Source: Rhizoctonia solani (Eukaryota > Basidiomycota > Agaricomycetes > Cantharellales > Ceratobasidiaceae). Taken from it: a stretch of 64,000 nucleotides of DNA. Positions 35,616 to 47,092 of this stretch are shown piece by piece. The translations under genes were made by a program, and so were the position numbers. The DNA lies in assembly GCF_016906535.1 (NCBI RefSeq), contig NC_057382.1, positions 992,001 to 1,056,000 on the forward strand, written 5' to 3'. Numbering within the stretch: position 1 is the stretch's first letter; the number at the start of each line of letters is the position of its first letter. Under the pieces are notes generated by a model, which had not been told where the DNA came from, did not search any database, and saw nothing but the letters and a program-made list of their open reading frames with translations.

Positions 35616-38600
35616 CTACGAATCACGCCTCGAGGTCGTCGGATACCTGTCTTCGATGTTGGACAAGGTAGATAGAGACGAGAGGGATGTGTATTCGGGC
35701 TGGGGGAAGCAACTGCGCCTGCACTCGACCGACCCGCACCTCGGCCAGCCAGACACTCTCAGAGGAGCTAGCGCTGGCGGTTGAATAGGGCTCCAGTGGC
35801 TGACTCCATGACGGACGAGACGTGAGCCAGGCCCGACGAACGAGTGATGGTAGGTCTCCACTGCGAATGTGGGTACCGGGCTGGACTCAGTGGCGCGGGG
35901 AGGACAATCGTACGAGGTTGGACGCGTGGACCTTGAGGAACTCGGAGTTGAAGGTTTGCGCTCATTCGACGTAGGGGACGAGCGACCTCTGGAGGCGAGG
36001 GCAGCTGCGTATGGGAAACAACCAACAGGCGACGGACGAGAAGAGACGGAACTCGGAGCCGAGGGCGGTTCTCTCCTGCACCCTGTACTAGAAGAAACAA
36101 GACGCGTCGCGTCTAGAGTCAAGCCGGATCAGGGCAGGTGCGCCAGTTCGGAAAGATACAGTCCGAACAGATGGATAGATGCGCCGTCGTTGGTCCCAGC
36201 GTCCCCCGTAGTCGACGAGACATTCACCAAATCGGAAAGACACCATCGACGTCCGTGCACCAGCGCTCTCCGAGTCCCGAGCACGACTTTCCGTAGTCCG
36301 CGTCGCGCTCGAGAACATCGGGCCAGCATACTATCGTCCCTCGACGGAGGCTCTGTCTCTTCTGCAATCGACATGCGTCGCCCTCGTCGGGCTCGGCGGG
36401 TCCGCTGTAGCTGCGGATGTACGTCGCGTGGGAGCAGTATCGGTTGGCCATTGAAAGTGACTAGGCTGCAATCGACATGCGTCGCCCTCGGGTCGGGCTC
36501 GGCGGGTCCGCTGTAGCTGCGGATGTACGTCGCGTGGGAGCAGTCGTATCGGTTGGCCATTGAAAGTGACTAGGTGTGATCAATGCCCTTGGGGGATCGT
36601 AAATCCCGAATACCGGTGAGAGGAATCTGTATACCCCGACGTTCGTGGTGAAGGAGCTCCCGATCCCGAGTTTCGCTGCAACGGTCTTCCACATCCCGAC
36701 GCACGCCGAGTTTCACCTGAGGCGCGAGGAGGAGGGGTGGTAGGTGTATTCAAGTCTCGTTGTGCAGGGGGCGAAACGGAGATAGAGGGTACCCAGCTTG
36801 CACCTGGAGCAAACGACCGTTGGAATAGGGGAGACGTCTGTGCGAGCATTTGGGCCGAGTCGGGCGATATATGCGCCCTGTTGTTCGAGGAAGAGGAAGA
36901 GATTGGCTTCTATCACGCTGAGCACGAGCAGTATCGGATCGAGAAGACGCATAACCACCTTCAGCTCGGGGAGAAACATGACCACCTTGAGGACGCGGCG
37001 GGAACCGAGGACCAGCAGACAAGGGTGAAGTCGGACTGGCCCCTAATCGAGGAGTACTAGTCCCCTCGGGCCGAGGAGAGGCATACACACCCATAGGACG
37101 AGATTGGGAATTAAATTCCGCTCCTTTTGCACCTCCGACATAGACATCACCAATCCGGCGAGAGGGCGCTTTAACGGGGGACACTGGTACAGGGAATTAA
37201 ATTCCGCTCCTTTTGCACCTCCGACATAGACATCACCAATCCGGCGAGAGGGCGCTTTAACGGGGGACATGGTACAGTGGACGTATTCCTGTCGCTTGGA
37301 CACCAAGAGCACGCTCACTAGGCTCATACGACGCAGGCCCATAGGGGGGAAACAAACGACGGCCCGGGACCATGTTCGGAACATACGCGCCTCTCGGTGG
37401 GGGGTCAGGTGCTCGAGGTGGTACCCGTAATCGAGCCTCTGGACGAGTACTCTAGCTGTCCGTCTCGTGTCCTATTTGCCCTGTTGGATCGAATCGTATC
37501 ATCCCAGTAGTCTCCAGCACGAACCGTGTCCTCCGACTCTCTAGTCCTCAAAAGACTCATCGGTGGTGCATCCTCATTCTTCCTTTGGTGGGGTCGGAAG
37601 AGGACTACAGCGCACACCCGGAATAGCCCGTCCATCATCCTGAGGAAGACCCTTGTACCCAGACACCTTTAAAAACGATCTATCCTTCCCGTTAGATACC
37701 CATATACTAACCCAAAATGAAAAAAAAGAAACATACGGCTGAACGCGTTCCCTCCCAAACACCTGCCTAAACCTCTCCTCGCGCCTACACATGTCATCGG
37801 CCTCTCGACTCGCACCCCTGCCGAAAAAGTACACCCCAGCTCGGAGGTCTCGAAATGTGTCTGTAAACGTGAACGCTTGGACGAGGTTGGGAACTGGCGT
37901 TTGGGCGGGGCCGGGACCGCACGGTCGGGTTTTCTGTTCGCGCGCGTTCGTCGGTGGGGGGGAGAGAAGAGGGGGCATGTCTGGATCTGGATCTCGGACC
38001 TGGGGTCGGTCTAAGGTGGGTTGGACATGATTGTCTGCGCGAATTCGGGCGATCCGTTTGTATGGGATGTACGAAACGCCTTGACGTGTAAACCCACCTG
38101 CATTCATCTCGTGCATTAGCATGGGTTGTTTCCAAGAGATCAACGAGCATACATCATCTCGAATGTCTGCAAGAGGGCTGAAAACCCAACGACGATATCT
38201 TCCGCCGTCATATATTCAGTCTAGCGCGCATTCATTAACAAGATTTCAAATCCGAATGAAAAAAACGCACATCCTTGATGATATCCAACGACGCCAGCCC
38301 CGAGAGCAACGCCGACTGCCAAAATGTAAGAAATACGACTGCCTTGACTGCAAACAGCTTTACGTCCAGGTTAACCATGTGCATATGACATCATCGCAGA
38401 TAACGAACCTTTAACAGTGGATTATAAGGCTTCAATTCTTGACTGATGGTCGTATACAGTTGTATAAGGCAGTACATTGCTATCTGTTTCCGTTGTTTAT
38501 GAACAAGATCAGAGGGAAAGAAATGCAGGCGTACGGTTACAGAGACTGAAACGATTGTCACGACCTGCGGTTTGGTTGAGATCCCAGCCAAGTTGATCGG

Positions 38601-39992
38601 GATTGGTTAAATTGAGATGCGCCGAGAGTTAGGTGTGTTGGTCAAGTCGATTGAGAGAATAGCAAGGCGTACATAAACATGGCCCCACCTCCAGTTCCAA
38701 CTCGACTCGCAATACAAGTTCATTTGTTCAAGTATCACAGCTGCCTGTGTTTCAATTAATAGGCGTTTGGAGCAGTGATGGTGTGCTTACTAGTGTAGAG
38801 CTATCTCACCGCCAGGAATTCATAGTAAGATCATTCAATACCATGTGCTCAGGTCAAGACCGACTCACTCACCCAGGTCTAACAATACAATACTGCAACA
38901 CACCCCATTTCATCCAGTGGAGATACGACAGCCCGTCCTTGGGGCGAGCACTGACGGCACCCAAGGGAAATATCCACTTGAGGGGCTTGTGCGCGTTCTG
39001 AGGGTCTGTTCGGAGCGGATGGGAGGCTACCAACAATCAATATGCAAGTGGATGGCCAACCAAGCTCAGTTGATACTCACCAGGATACATCGGCACACGA
39101 TAAAACACCTTGTGCACAACCGTCGCTCGCTCGGATTTACTCAACGGCTGATTGATCGTTTCCACACCGTCCAAAAGTTCGACTTGGTCATCCTCGACCT
39201 GGGTGCGAACGCTTTCGGTATCGAGGTGTTCACGCTCTTCGTCCCTGCGTTTCTCCTTGCGTTTAAACCTGGACTTGGACTTGGACTTGGGATTGGACTT
39301 GTCAGGGTGCGGATCGGGGGGATGTCGGGGTCCAGCGATATACTCGAGCAACAAGGAAAAGAAAGAAGCAAGAACGACCGATTCGTATGCGTCCCGAATA
39401 AGCAACAAGGACGTCGCATGGGACAGGGAGAGGTATGACGCGAGGGTGATTCTGCACAGGGGGCGTCATGTGGCGGTGCAGGATGATGGCGGCCGTAAAT
39501 GCGGTGAGGAGGCCGAGTGCCAGTGCACGGTGCGAGGGGATGATTAACAAGGTCGAGTACCGGATTCATCCAGGCGAAATTAATTTGAAATTGAGTGATA
39601 TTAAATAGGGGCTTCCGAGGACGACTTACATGGCATATATGGGGACCATGAACAAGAGTCTGACGATGTCTGTTGGGTGTCAATTGTGTTCAAGGGGATA
39701 GCTAGGGACGTACGTCGTTGTTGGGGTTTCTATGCGCACATTAGTCGAGTGTCAACTAATAATTGGAGGACATACACAAGAATACCACTTGAGATGTTTC
39801 TGGACGAGCCATGCAGTTGCGACCACGGACACAAGCGTAAAGAACGAGGACACAATGTACCCGACGTGCCGAGCTGAGACCCATGAGCAAAAACCACGAC
39901 GACAATAAGACGGACCCACCCTGAAAGTGGACCTGACCGCTCTGAATCAACGGGGGAGCAGGAGGCGCCCGATGGAGCGGACATGGACCCAT
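35616..39992 (-). CDS. TMEM184/DUF300 (Ost-alpha-like) multi-pass membrane protein with long disordered tail
   Basis: Start at 39992. Core exons: 39992-39920, 39873-39776, 39729-39714 (16 nt), 39669-39630, 39451-39081, 39005-38873, 38800-38791 (10 nt), 38744-38673, 38564-38535, 38483-38409, 38357-38271, 38220-38153. Family signatures: QKHLKWYSCKPQQRHIVRLL, FMVPIYAI, LLLIRDAYESVVLASFF, WGVLQYCIVRP, LYCESSWNWRWGHVY, IAMYCLIQLYTTI, LFAVKAVVFLTFWQSALLS and EYMTAEDIVVGFSALLQTFE. Intron 4 is 178 nt, longer than its neighbours. Next comes sequence typical of fungal members (SYIPYKRIARIRA, then QAFTFTDTFRDL). The join at 38153/38097 is unclear and may hide a 1-base loss. From about 37570 to 35616 the tail is Pro/Ser/Arg-rich, changes frame between blocks and includes two tandem duplications; its exons are unresolved and 35616 is only the furthest plausible end. 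Relatives sit in vacuolar or plasma membranes; function is poorly known. Confidence 0.8.
36362..36574. repeat. Tandem direct duplication, ~104/109 bp
   Basis: Copy 1 is 36362-36465 and copy 2 is 36466-36574, both starting CTGCAATCGACATGCGTCGC and ending TGAAAGTGACTAGG. Copy 2 carries two small insertions (2 and 3 bases). The near identity means a recent event. It lies in the disordered-tail region of the DUF300 gene and disturbs its frame. Confidence 0.9.
37106..37277. repeat. Tandem direct duplication, 86-bp period
   Basis: Copy 1 is 37106-37191 and copy 2 is 37192-37277, both starting GGGAATTAAATTCCGCTCC, nearly identical until the last bases. The period of 86 is not a multiple of three, so it shifts the frame of any exon containing it. 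Confidence 0.9.
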
Positions 39993-40083
39993 GGTGGTCA
40001 CAAAGCAAAGGGAGAGATAAGCGCCGAGCGGTTAGAGTGCTGGTTTCACCCCACAACCACGACCACCTGGTAGCAGCACAAGA
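39993..40083. promoter_or_regulatory. Short bidirectional promoter between DUF300 gene and transportin
   Basis: The two start codons (minus strand at 39992, plus strand at 40084) are only 91 bp apart, head to head. Both 5' leaders and both core promoters must overlap, or extend into each other's coding region. No TATA box stands out. Confidence 0.6.
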
Positions 40084-43000
40084 ATGAGTTGGAGCCCGCA
40101 AGCCGGCGGCCTACAAGAGGTCGAGCAAGTGCTACGCGACAGCACGCAGAATCAGTCGGCCGAGGTGCAAAAGGCGATGACGCTGCGACTGCAATCGTTT
40201 ATGCAAGTGCCGGACTATCCGTGCTATCTGGCCCACATCCTCGCGTTTTCGGGCACGGAAGAGGAGCGGGTGCGGACTGTGGCGGGGCTGGTGCTCAAGA
40301 ACGCGGCCAAGGGGATCGCGAGTGCACAGCCGCAAGTGGTGAGCTACGTGAAAGAGACGGTGCTTAGGGCATATGCGGACACGAGTGCCATGGTGCGCAA
40401 TGCCGCTGCCCAGGTCATTGTCGTTGTGCTCGGTGCGCTCGAGCCTGCCAACTGGCCCGAGGCACTGGCGGCCCTGCTGCACGGCCTGGACGGCGATGTC
40501 GCGGCCCAAGAGGCGGCCTTTGGCGTGCTCGAAAAATGCTGCGAAGACTATCCGCGCAAGCTCGAGGCCGAGATCCACGGCACACGACCCACCGACGTCC
40601 TCATTCCCCGCTTCCTCGCCCTCGCCGACGCTGACGCAAGCAAGATCCGCACCCTCGCCCTCACCTGTCTCTCCCACTTTATCCCTGTCGCGTCCCCCGT
40701 GCTCTGGTCCCACATCGACTCGCTCCTTGCGGTATTGTTCAAGCACGCATCCGACCCCGCTGCCGATGTCCGTCGCCAGGTCTGCCAGGCCCTCGTTCTC
40801 CTCCTCGCTGCCCGTCCCGACAAGCTGCTCCCTGCACTGGGCAATGTCGCCGACTACATGCTCTTTTCCACCCAGGACCAGGACGAAAACGTCGCCCTCG
40901 AGGCATGCGAGTTCTGGCTCACCTTTGCCGAAGACCCTGATCTTGGAGACCACCTCCGTCCGCTTCTCCCGCGTGTCGCCCCGGTCCTGCTCTCCTGCAT
41001 GGTCTATGGCGAGGACGATCTCATCTGGCTCGCGGGAGATGAAGACGACGCGGACGTGCCCGACAGACCAGAAGATATCAAACCCAAGCATTTCGGCGCC
41101 AAGGCACACGGTCTCGAGTCGGAATCCTCGGCTGAAAAGCCCGCTGGTCCCGCTGGAGACGATGACGAGGACGAGTATGATGATTTCGACGATGATGATG
41201 ACCTTTCCACCGAGTGGAATCTCCGCAAATGCGCCGCCGCAGCCGTCGACGTGATTGCCGTCAGGTGCGGCCATCTTCATTTCCCATCTTACCTGCGCTA
41301 ATCGTGCCCAGATTCGGAGCCGACCTCTTGCAGATCCTCATGCCCCATTTGCGAGATCGTCTCTGGAGCCAAGACTGGATCCAGCGCGAGAGCGGTATTC
41401 TCGCCTTGGGCGCCATGGCAGAAGGTGAGCCCCCGATTACACGTCCTTTTCCGTATCTAATCGCGCTTTTCAGGATGCATCGAGGCCATCGAGCCCTATC
41501 TCGCCGAACTCATTCCGTTCTTGATCAACACGCTCAACGATCCCAAGGTGCGCACACTTGTCTTACACAGAACAACGCTCATTCTCTTTTCTTGATTTTT
41601 TTTGGTCTTTACGAAATCTCGACACGTCCACTTGCCGATCGATCTCGACGCGTGTCACGCCTCGTGTGGCGCGTCGAATCTCACTTGACGATTCGCTTCC
41701 ACCCGGTATATCCGCGTGCGCGCGCATTTTCGCGCTGGCACTCATCGATCGACTGGACTTGGCTTTCCCATGGTCCGTCGATGCGTCGGTCGTTGGATGG
41801 GGATACTCGACTGAATGGGTTGTTGCGGTGCCTCGGACTTGTGACGTACAAATGGCTGGTTCGGCCCGAATTGCAATGGCGCGGGCACTATTTCACGGAA
41901 TTATGCGCGCCACTCGGGCTCTACTCGAACGATTCATATCATTCCACGCACTCGACCCCCAACAGCCCCTCGTTCGTTCCATCACATGCTGGACACTCGG
42001 CCGCTATGCGAGCTGGTGCACCTCCAACCCGAGCGAAGAGCACAGGAACAAGTATTTCGTGCCTGCCATGGAGGGCGTGAGTCTTTATGTCTTTGATTGC
42101 GGTTTGGATCACTAATGGGTCGTCGGAATTGTTCTTTGCGCGTTTTTTTGTTGTGGGCTTATGCGACGCTTTTTTTTATTTCTCTGTACACGCCACTAGC
42201 TCCTTCGTATGGTTCTGGACAACAACAAGCGTGTTCAAGAGGCTGGCTGTTCGGCATTTGCCACACTCGAAGAAGACGCTGGACCAGCTCTCGAACCATA
42301 TTTGGACCCTATCCTCAGGTGCGCGTTCTCCAACGACATTACACCCCAACCCCCTGCTAACCCGGTCGGATTCACTTGGACAGGAACCTGGTGTTCGCCT
42401 TTCAAAAATACCAAGCTAAAAACTTGCTCATCCTCTACGACGCGATCGGTACACTCGCAGACGCAGTCGGCAGCGCTCTCAATCGTAAAGAAGTCCTCGA
42501 CGTCCTTATGCCTCCGCTCGTGGAACGTTGGGGCCGTCTGAGCAACGACGACGAGGACCTGATTCCGCTTTTAGAGGTGCGTTGCGTAGTATATCACAAT
42601 GATAGGACCCCATGTTCATATTCCGGATTCTAGTGCCTGTCCAGCGTAACAGTCGCGTGCGGAACCGGGTTCCTGCCGTATGCCGAGCCCGTGTTCAGAC
42701 GGTGCGTCGAGATTGTGCACGGCTCGCTGTTGCAGTACCAGGCGTTCCAGCAACAGCCCGAGACGAGGGCCGAACCCGACAAGGTGTGTTCTCCCTAATT
42801 TCAGGGTGGTCCTTTTGGGGGGGGAAAAAAAAAGGGAATGGAGCTCATATGAGACATATAGGTCTTTTTGATCGTCGCGTTGGATCTGTTGAGCGGTCTC
42901 ACGCAAGGCTTGGGCGCACAGATTATCTCGCTCGTCCAAGGAAGCCAGCCACCGCTGCTCCAGCTCTTGGCAGTATGCTTAAAGGTCAGTCATCTCTCCC

Positions 43001-43960
43001 ATCCGACTACCGACACCCAGTAGCACATGTTGACACTCGAAACGACCAGCACCCCGATCCACCGGTCCGCCAATCCGGGTACGCGCTCGTAGGAGACATG
43101 GCCATTTCGTGCTTTGCCGTCTTGCGCCCGGTCATTCCGCAGATCATGCCCGAGCTCATCGAGCAGATTATGCCCGAGCCCAAGATGGAGTTTGTGAGCG
43201 CTTGCAACAATGCTGCGTGGAGCGTGGGCGAAGTCGCGCTGCATTACGGAAACGGTGCGTCTGATTAATCCCATTTGTTTGTTGAATGCGCGGGCCGTTT
43301 GGAATTGAGATTGACGATCGTTCTGCGGGGACAGATCCGGAATTCGCACAATGGGTCACGCCGCTTATCCAGCGCCTCATTCCGATCCTGTTGAGCCCCA
43401 AGAGCCCCAAGAGTTTGACCGAGAACGCGGCGGTGACGATCGGGAGATTGGCCCTTGTCCAGCCGGACATGGTGAGCCCGCATCTCGAAGTGTTTGCCCA
43501 ACCTTGGTGGGTTGCCTTTTATTTACTTGGAATGGTGCGCCGGAGCTAATGGCGCCTTTTGGGCGGAATAGGTGTCAGGCCTTGTCCGAGATTAAAGACA
43601 ACGACGAAAAGGATTCGGCGTTTAGAGGTTTCTGTGGGTTGATCGAGAGGAACCCGAGCGGGATCGCCAAGGTTTGTTCTAAACTGCGTTTGGTTGGGGT
43701 TTGGATATTGATCTTTTGCGCACAGGCGTTTGTGTTCTTCTGCAATGCGGTCGTGAGGTGGACCGCGCCTTCGCAAGAGCTCAACGACTTGTTCTCCAAG
43801 GTCCGTTGCACATTTACTTCCCTCCTGCATCTCATCTTGACCGCGTTTTTTGCAGATATTACACGGCTTCAAGCAAATGAGCGGATCGCAATGGGAGGCG
43901 CAAATGGCGGCTTTCCCCGAGGGCATACAGGAACGGTTGAGGTCACGTTATCAGGTCTAG
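40084..43960 (+). CDS. KAP104: Transportin / importin beta-2 (Kap104-like)
   Basis: Thirteen exons: 40084-41264, 41312-41424, 41474-41547, 41966-42076, 42200-42318, 42384-42576, 42634-42783, 42862-42984, 43050-43254, 43335-43506, 43572-43671, 43726-43800, 43856-43960. These give 906 residues, matching the usual ~900. HEAT repeats run throughout. The long acidic H8 loop ([15 protein letters not shown]) is followed by [16 protein letters not shown], diagnostic for karyopherin beta-2. Other conserved blocks are [37 protein letters not shown] and [14 protein letters not shown]. It imports PY-NLS cargo such as RNA-binding proteins and releases it on Ran-GTP. The third intron (41548-41965) is 418 nt, several times longer than the others. 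Head-to-head with the DUF300 gene. Confidence 0.93.
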
Positions 43961-44313
43961 CAGGCTGCATATCATTTTCATCGATCGTGTCGTGAAAAAG
44001 AAAAAAAGAAAAGAAAAAAAAGACCCTCTAGTTCATGCATCTACCTCACGCATTCCTCTGTTCCTCGTGTACGACCCCCCCCCCCTCACCCCCTCTCTGC
44101 CATTTCTGTCATATTGTTTGTGTGTTCTCGAATCATATATAAATAATTCTTCTCATTGGGATTTCAATACCTAACTACCTACCTACTTACATAGCTAGAA
44201 ATTCATGAATTGTTTATGTTGCCTAATAGATGTCTGATCAGAACCCTCATCGATTACGATTATCTTTAAAAGTCTACACAATCTTCCCCTCTCCTTCTTC
44301 CCCTCCTAAAGAC
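43961..44313. other. Convergent 3' intergenic region with A/G-rich tract
   Basis: About 350 bp between the stops of transportin (+) and the lectin (-). Contains a purine tract of A runs broken by G (about 43993-44021) and a C-run near 44073. No gene seen. Confidence 0.5.
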
Positions 44314-46010
44314 TTAAAAGTGCTTGTTATCCCATTGTGGCATTCCCCCTCCCAGTCCCCCAAATCCTCCACGGCGCTTTGCGTTTCGGGCATAGGCTCG
44401 GTATCCCGCCAGCGCTGCGACACCGACCAGAGATACACCGGCGAGTTTGACGAGGAAGGAGAGGAAGGTCCAGAACCCGGACGAGGAGCCTGATTTCTTT
44501 GTGGGCATGTTTATAGGCGCATCGGCGAGGATAGCCGATGACGTCGAGACCGAGATGATGCTATCCAAAAAAACAAGTTCAGATTGTGCCAGAAACAGAA
44601 TAAATAAAAGCTCTTTTACTCGTGGTTATCGGATATATCTCCGGTGTGGGCGGTGAATCCTAGATACGGCGTGTTGGGAAGGGAAACGTCGTATACCGTG
44701 AAACATTCTGTCCATTCGTCCCCTATTGGATTGTCAGTCGAGGTCAGATCGAGAGTAGGTGTATAACTTACAGCCTTTGTAATGCAGTTGAACCTGGTAA
44801 CCAACCCGTTAGATGTGTTTTATCAAATTACTTGGGTACTACGCACGTTGAGATACTCGTCCTTGAAGTATGTCAACTTGAGCTTTGTCGCGATATCCGT
44901 TTTCCTGACATTCGCCTACAAACTAGGTATGAGTACCACGACCTCTCTTGCTCTAGGCACACTTACCGAACAGGCAGCAAGCTCGTTTGAAGCACCATCG
45001 TTTCCGACATCATAGACCGTCTTACCATCTCCCAACATGCCCATGATACGAGGGAACGCATAGGTATGTCTCGAGTTGGCGTATCTATAGGGCACGAATT
45101 AGGGTTATGTCCAAGTCGCGTGATTTTCAAAAGACGTACGTATCTATGAAGATACCAAGTCCCACAAACTTGTCTACAAGGTAAATTTAGTATGGCTCTC
45201 TGTTCGAAATTAGTCATGCTCACCAACTGAGCCAAATACTGGCCCGGATTCGGTGCGTGTGTCGGTTAACCATATTGCGAATCCGTCTCCGTAAAGATGT
45301 GATGATGAACCGCTGACCTGCGATCAACGTGTTAATAGCCATGAGCCATTGATCCCAAGTCAAACTCGCCTTGAATTCGATAATGATTTCGTAACTTGAC
45401 GCGGTCAAGGGCAGGCGCGACCAGAGCCATCCGGCTTGAGAGGGTTTGTCTCGTGTAAGCTGAATTGGAGTTCCATAAACCATCGCTCATTATCCCTCCT
45501 GTACAATGATGCTTACTCGGATATGTTTGTTGGTGTTCTGTTTCAACAGATGATCAATGGGTTATAAACGAAGCATAACGTGGAACTTACCACGTAGGCA
45601 TTTCCACCAAAGGAAAACCATCTTTAGAAGCGAGTGCTTCAATAGTCTGGTCTTATTCGACATATTATATACACCTACCTATTTTGTAGATCTTGGTCGA
45701 CATAAGCTAGGTTTCAATTGCGTTAGAATAAAGACTATAGCGCTGGTAGTATCTACGTACGGGCATAAATTGAATGTGTTCGCTACACAGTCAAAGTTGA
45801 GCATGTGCTAACCTCTTTCGAATATCTATGTACTCACCAGGGGAACAGTCTAGATGGACCCGAGTCTCGCTTTAACACCAAAGATCCAAACTTATCAACG
45901 TCTATACGCACCTGCTCAATAGTGTGATTTTTCCGAGCTTTTTGCTGTGCGTTGGTCCCAGCCGCCGCAAGTAGTATTAAGGCAGCCGCAAGATTTAACC
46001 GAGTCCACAT
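44314..46010 (-). CDS. L-type lectin cargo receptor (VIP36/Emp46-47-like)
   Basis: About ten exons. The N-terminus MWTRLNLAAALILLAAAGTN is a signal peptide. Lectin-domain signatures follow in order: PYVDQDLQNRWFSFGGNAYV, RLTRDKPSQAGWLWSRLPL, IEFKVSGSSSHLYGDGFAIW (conserved GDG-x-A-x-W), GPVFGSV, VGLGIFIDTYANSRHTY, YDVGNDGASNELAAC, FKDEYLNVQL and FTAHTGDISDNHDIISV. A C-terminal helix (FWTFLSFLVKLAGVSLVGVAALAGY) precedes a short cytosolic tail with basic residues and a terminal aromatic (NKHF), like ER-exit signals. Such lectins bind high-mannose glycoproteins and cycle between ER and Golgi. The intron at 45318-45369 needs a GC donor (GCGAGT). Exons between 45912 and about 45700 (residues 34 to about 60) are not resolved. 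Confidence 0.88.
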
Positions 46011-47092
46011 CTTAAATTAGTCGAAGTGAAACGTTATAATCGTAAATTACAGTAGGTTAGGACCTGGTCGTTGTCTTTGGCAATCTGTGCATTAAGCGCC
46101 GAGCGCTCGAGGAGGATATCAAAATCGATATTGCAACTCCCCTAGACGTGCATACATATGTAGTCCATGTAAAACGCGCATTAGAGTAAATTGTCGACTA
46201 TATCTCGTTACTTTACTATAAACGGGACCTTTATGAACCACTGAACCCACTATGTATTATACTCAAGTACTCGTTCAGGTCACAAACAGGGGGTTTAACG
46301 GCCTTCGATAATTACACTATTCCGTGTGTGAGCCGTACTGTTAGAAAGACAATTTGTCCGCACGATTTCGAGGACCAATTCCTTTTGGAACTTATATTGT
46401 ACTCAAGACGACCCTATGATAAGAACTGGTATGTGATATAGACCACGCTGATATGGTTATATTTGTGAACCGAGGCGGGTCGCTCCAGGGTCGGACTCAT
46501 AGATGTGGCCAATATGACATAAGAATACGGTTATAGTCACTGAGGATACAATACGGGTGAATTGACTTTGTACACCAATCATATGGCTTAGTACCGCAAA
46601 CACGAGGGCAATAGTTCGAAACTTCAAATTGACCTTGGCTGTATGGTGGGATGAATTCAGAGTTAAGGAAGAAATTTTAGCTTATACCCCACTGTCGTGC
46701 CGGTGACCGGCTACTGGTGGACCAGATTGTTGAGAATGGACCTGTCCAATATTCTTTCCGTACATTGTTATCCACAAAATTCCTTCGCCCTTCACCCCCC
46801 CCCTTTCTGTATTTTGTCTAGTTCTTCGCTACATTTTAACTTTTCATAGAAAACAGAAGTCCATATGATGAGCTTAACATTGGCCACACATTTTTAACGA
46901 GGTTTTGCATAATTCACATGCGGACAACTACCTGTAACATGAATCATATGCTTCAGCAAGAAAACTGCCAGGTGCAAGGTCAAAACCAGGCTTGCGGCTA
47001 TCCCTTGTGTGTTCGGCAGGTGGCAGGGGTCCATCAGCAGTTCCACTGATCAGCGCAGAGAGCATATTCACACCGGCAGTATGACCGATGTT
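46011..47092. other. Intergenic region, no gene seen
   Basis: About 1.1 kb between the lectin start and the eIF4G-like stop. AT-rich, short frames only. Confidence 0.5.

Noticed and set aside
38800..38873. Apparent break in the DUF300 frame after the IVRP motif
   Set aside because: Explained by a 10-nt microexon at 38791-38800 that restores frame and family sequence, so not a pseudogene signal.
40021..40075. Sequence like the D-arm of a tRNA (GCCGAGCGGTTAGAGTGCTGG) upstream of transportin
   Set aside because: No T-arm with GTTCGA-type B box and no acceptor stem pairing follows, so it is not a tRNA gene.
40132..41280. 382-codon open frame antisense to transportin
   Set aside because: The plus-strand frame is a clear karyopherin. 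The antisense frame is a by-product of G/C-rich codon use and has no domain.
43991..44022. A-rich purine tract as a retroposed poly(A) tail
   Set aside because: It lies in the natural 3' region of transportin, whose gene is full of introns, and no flanking target duplication is seen.
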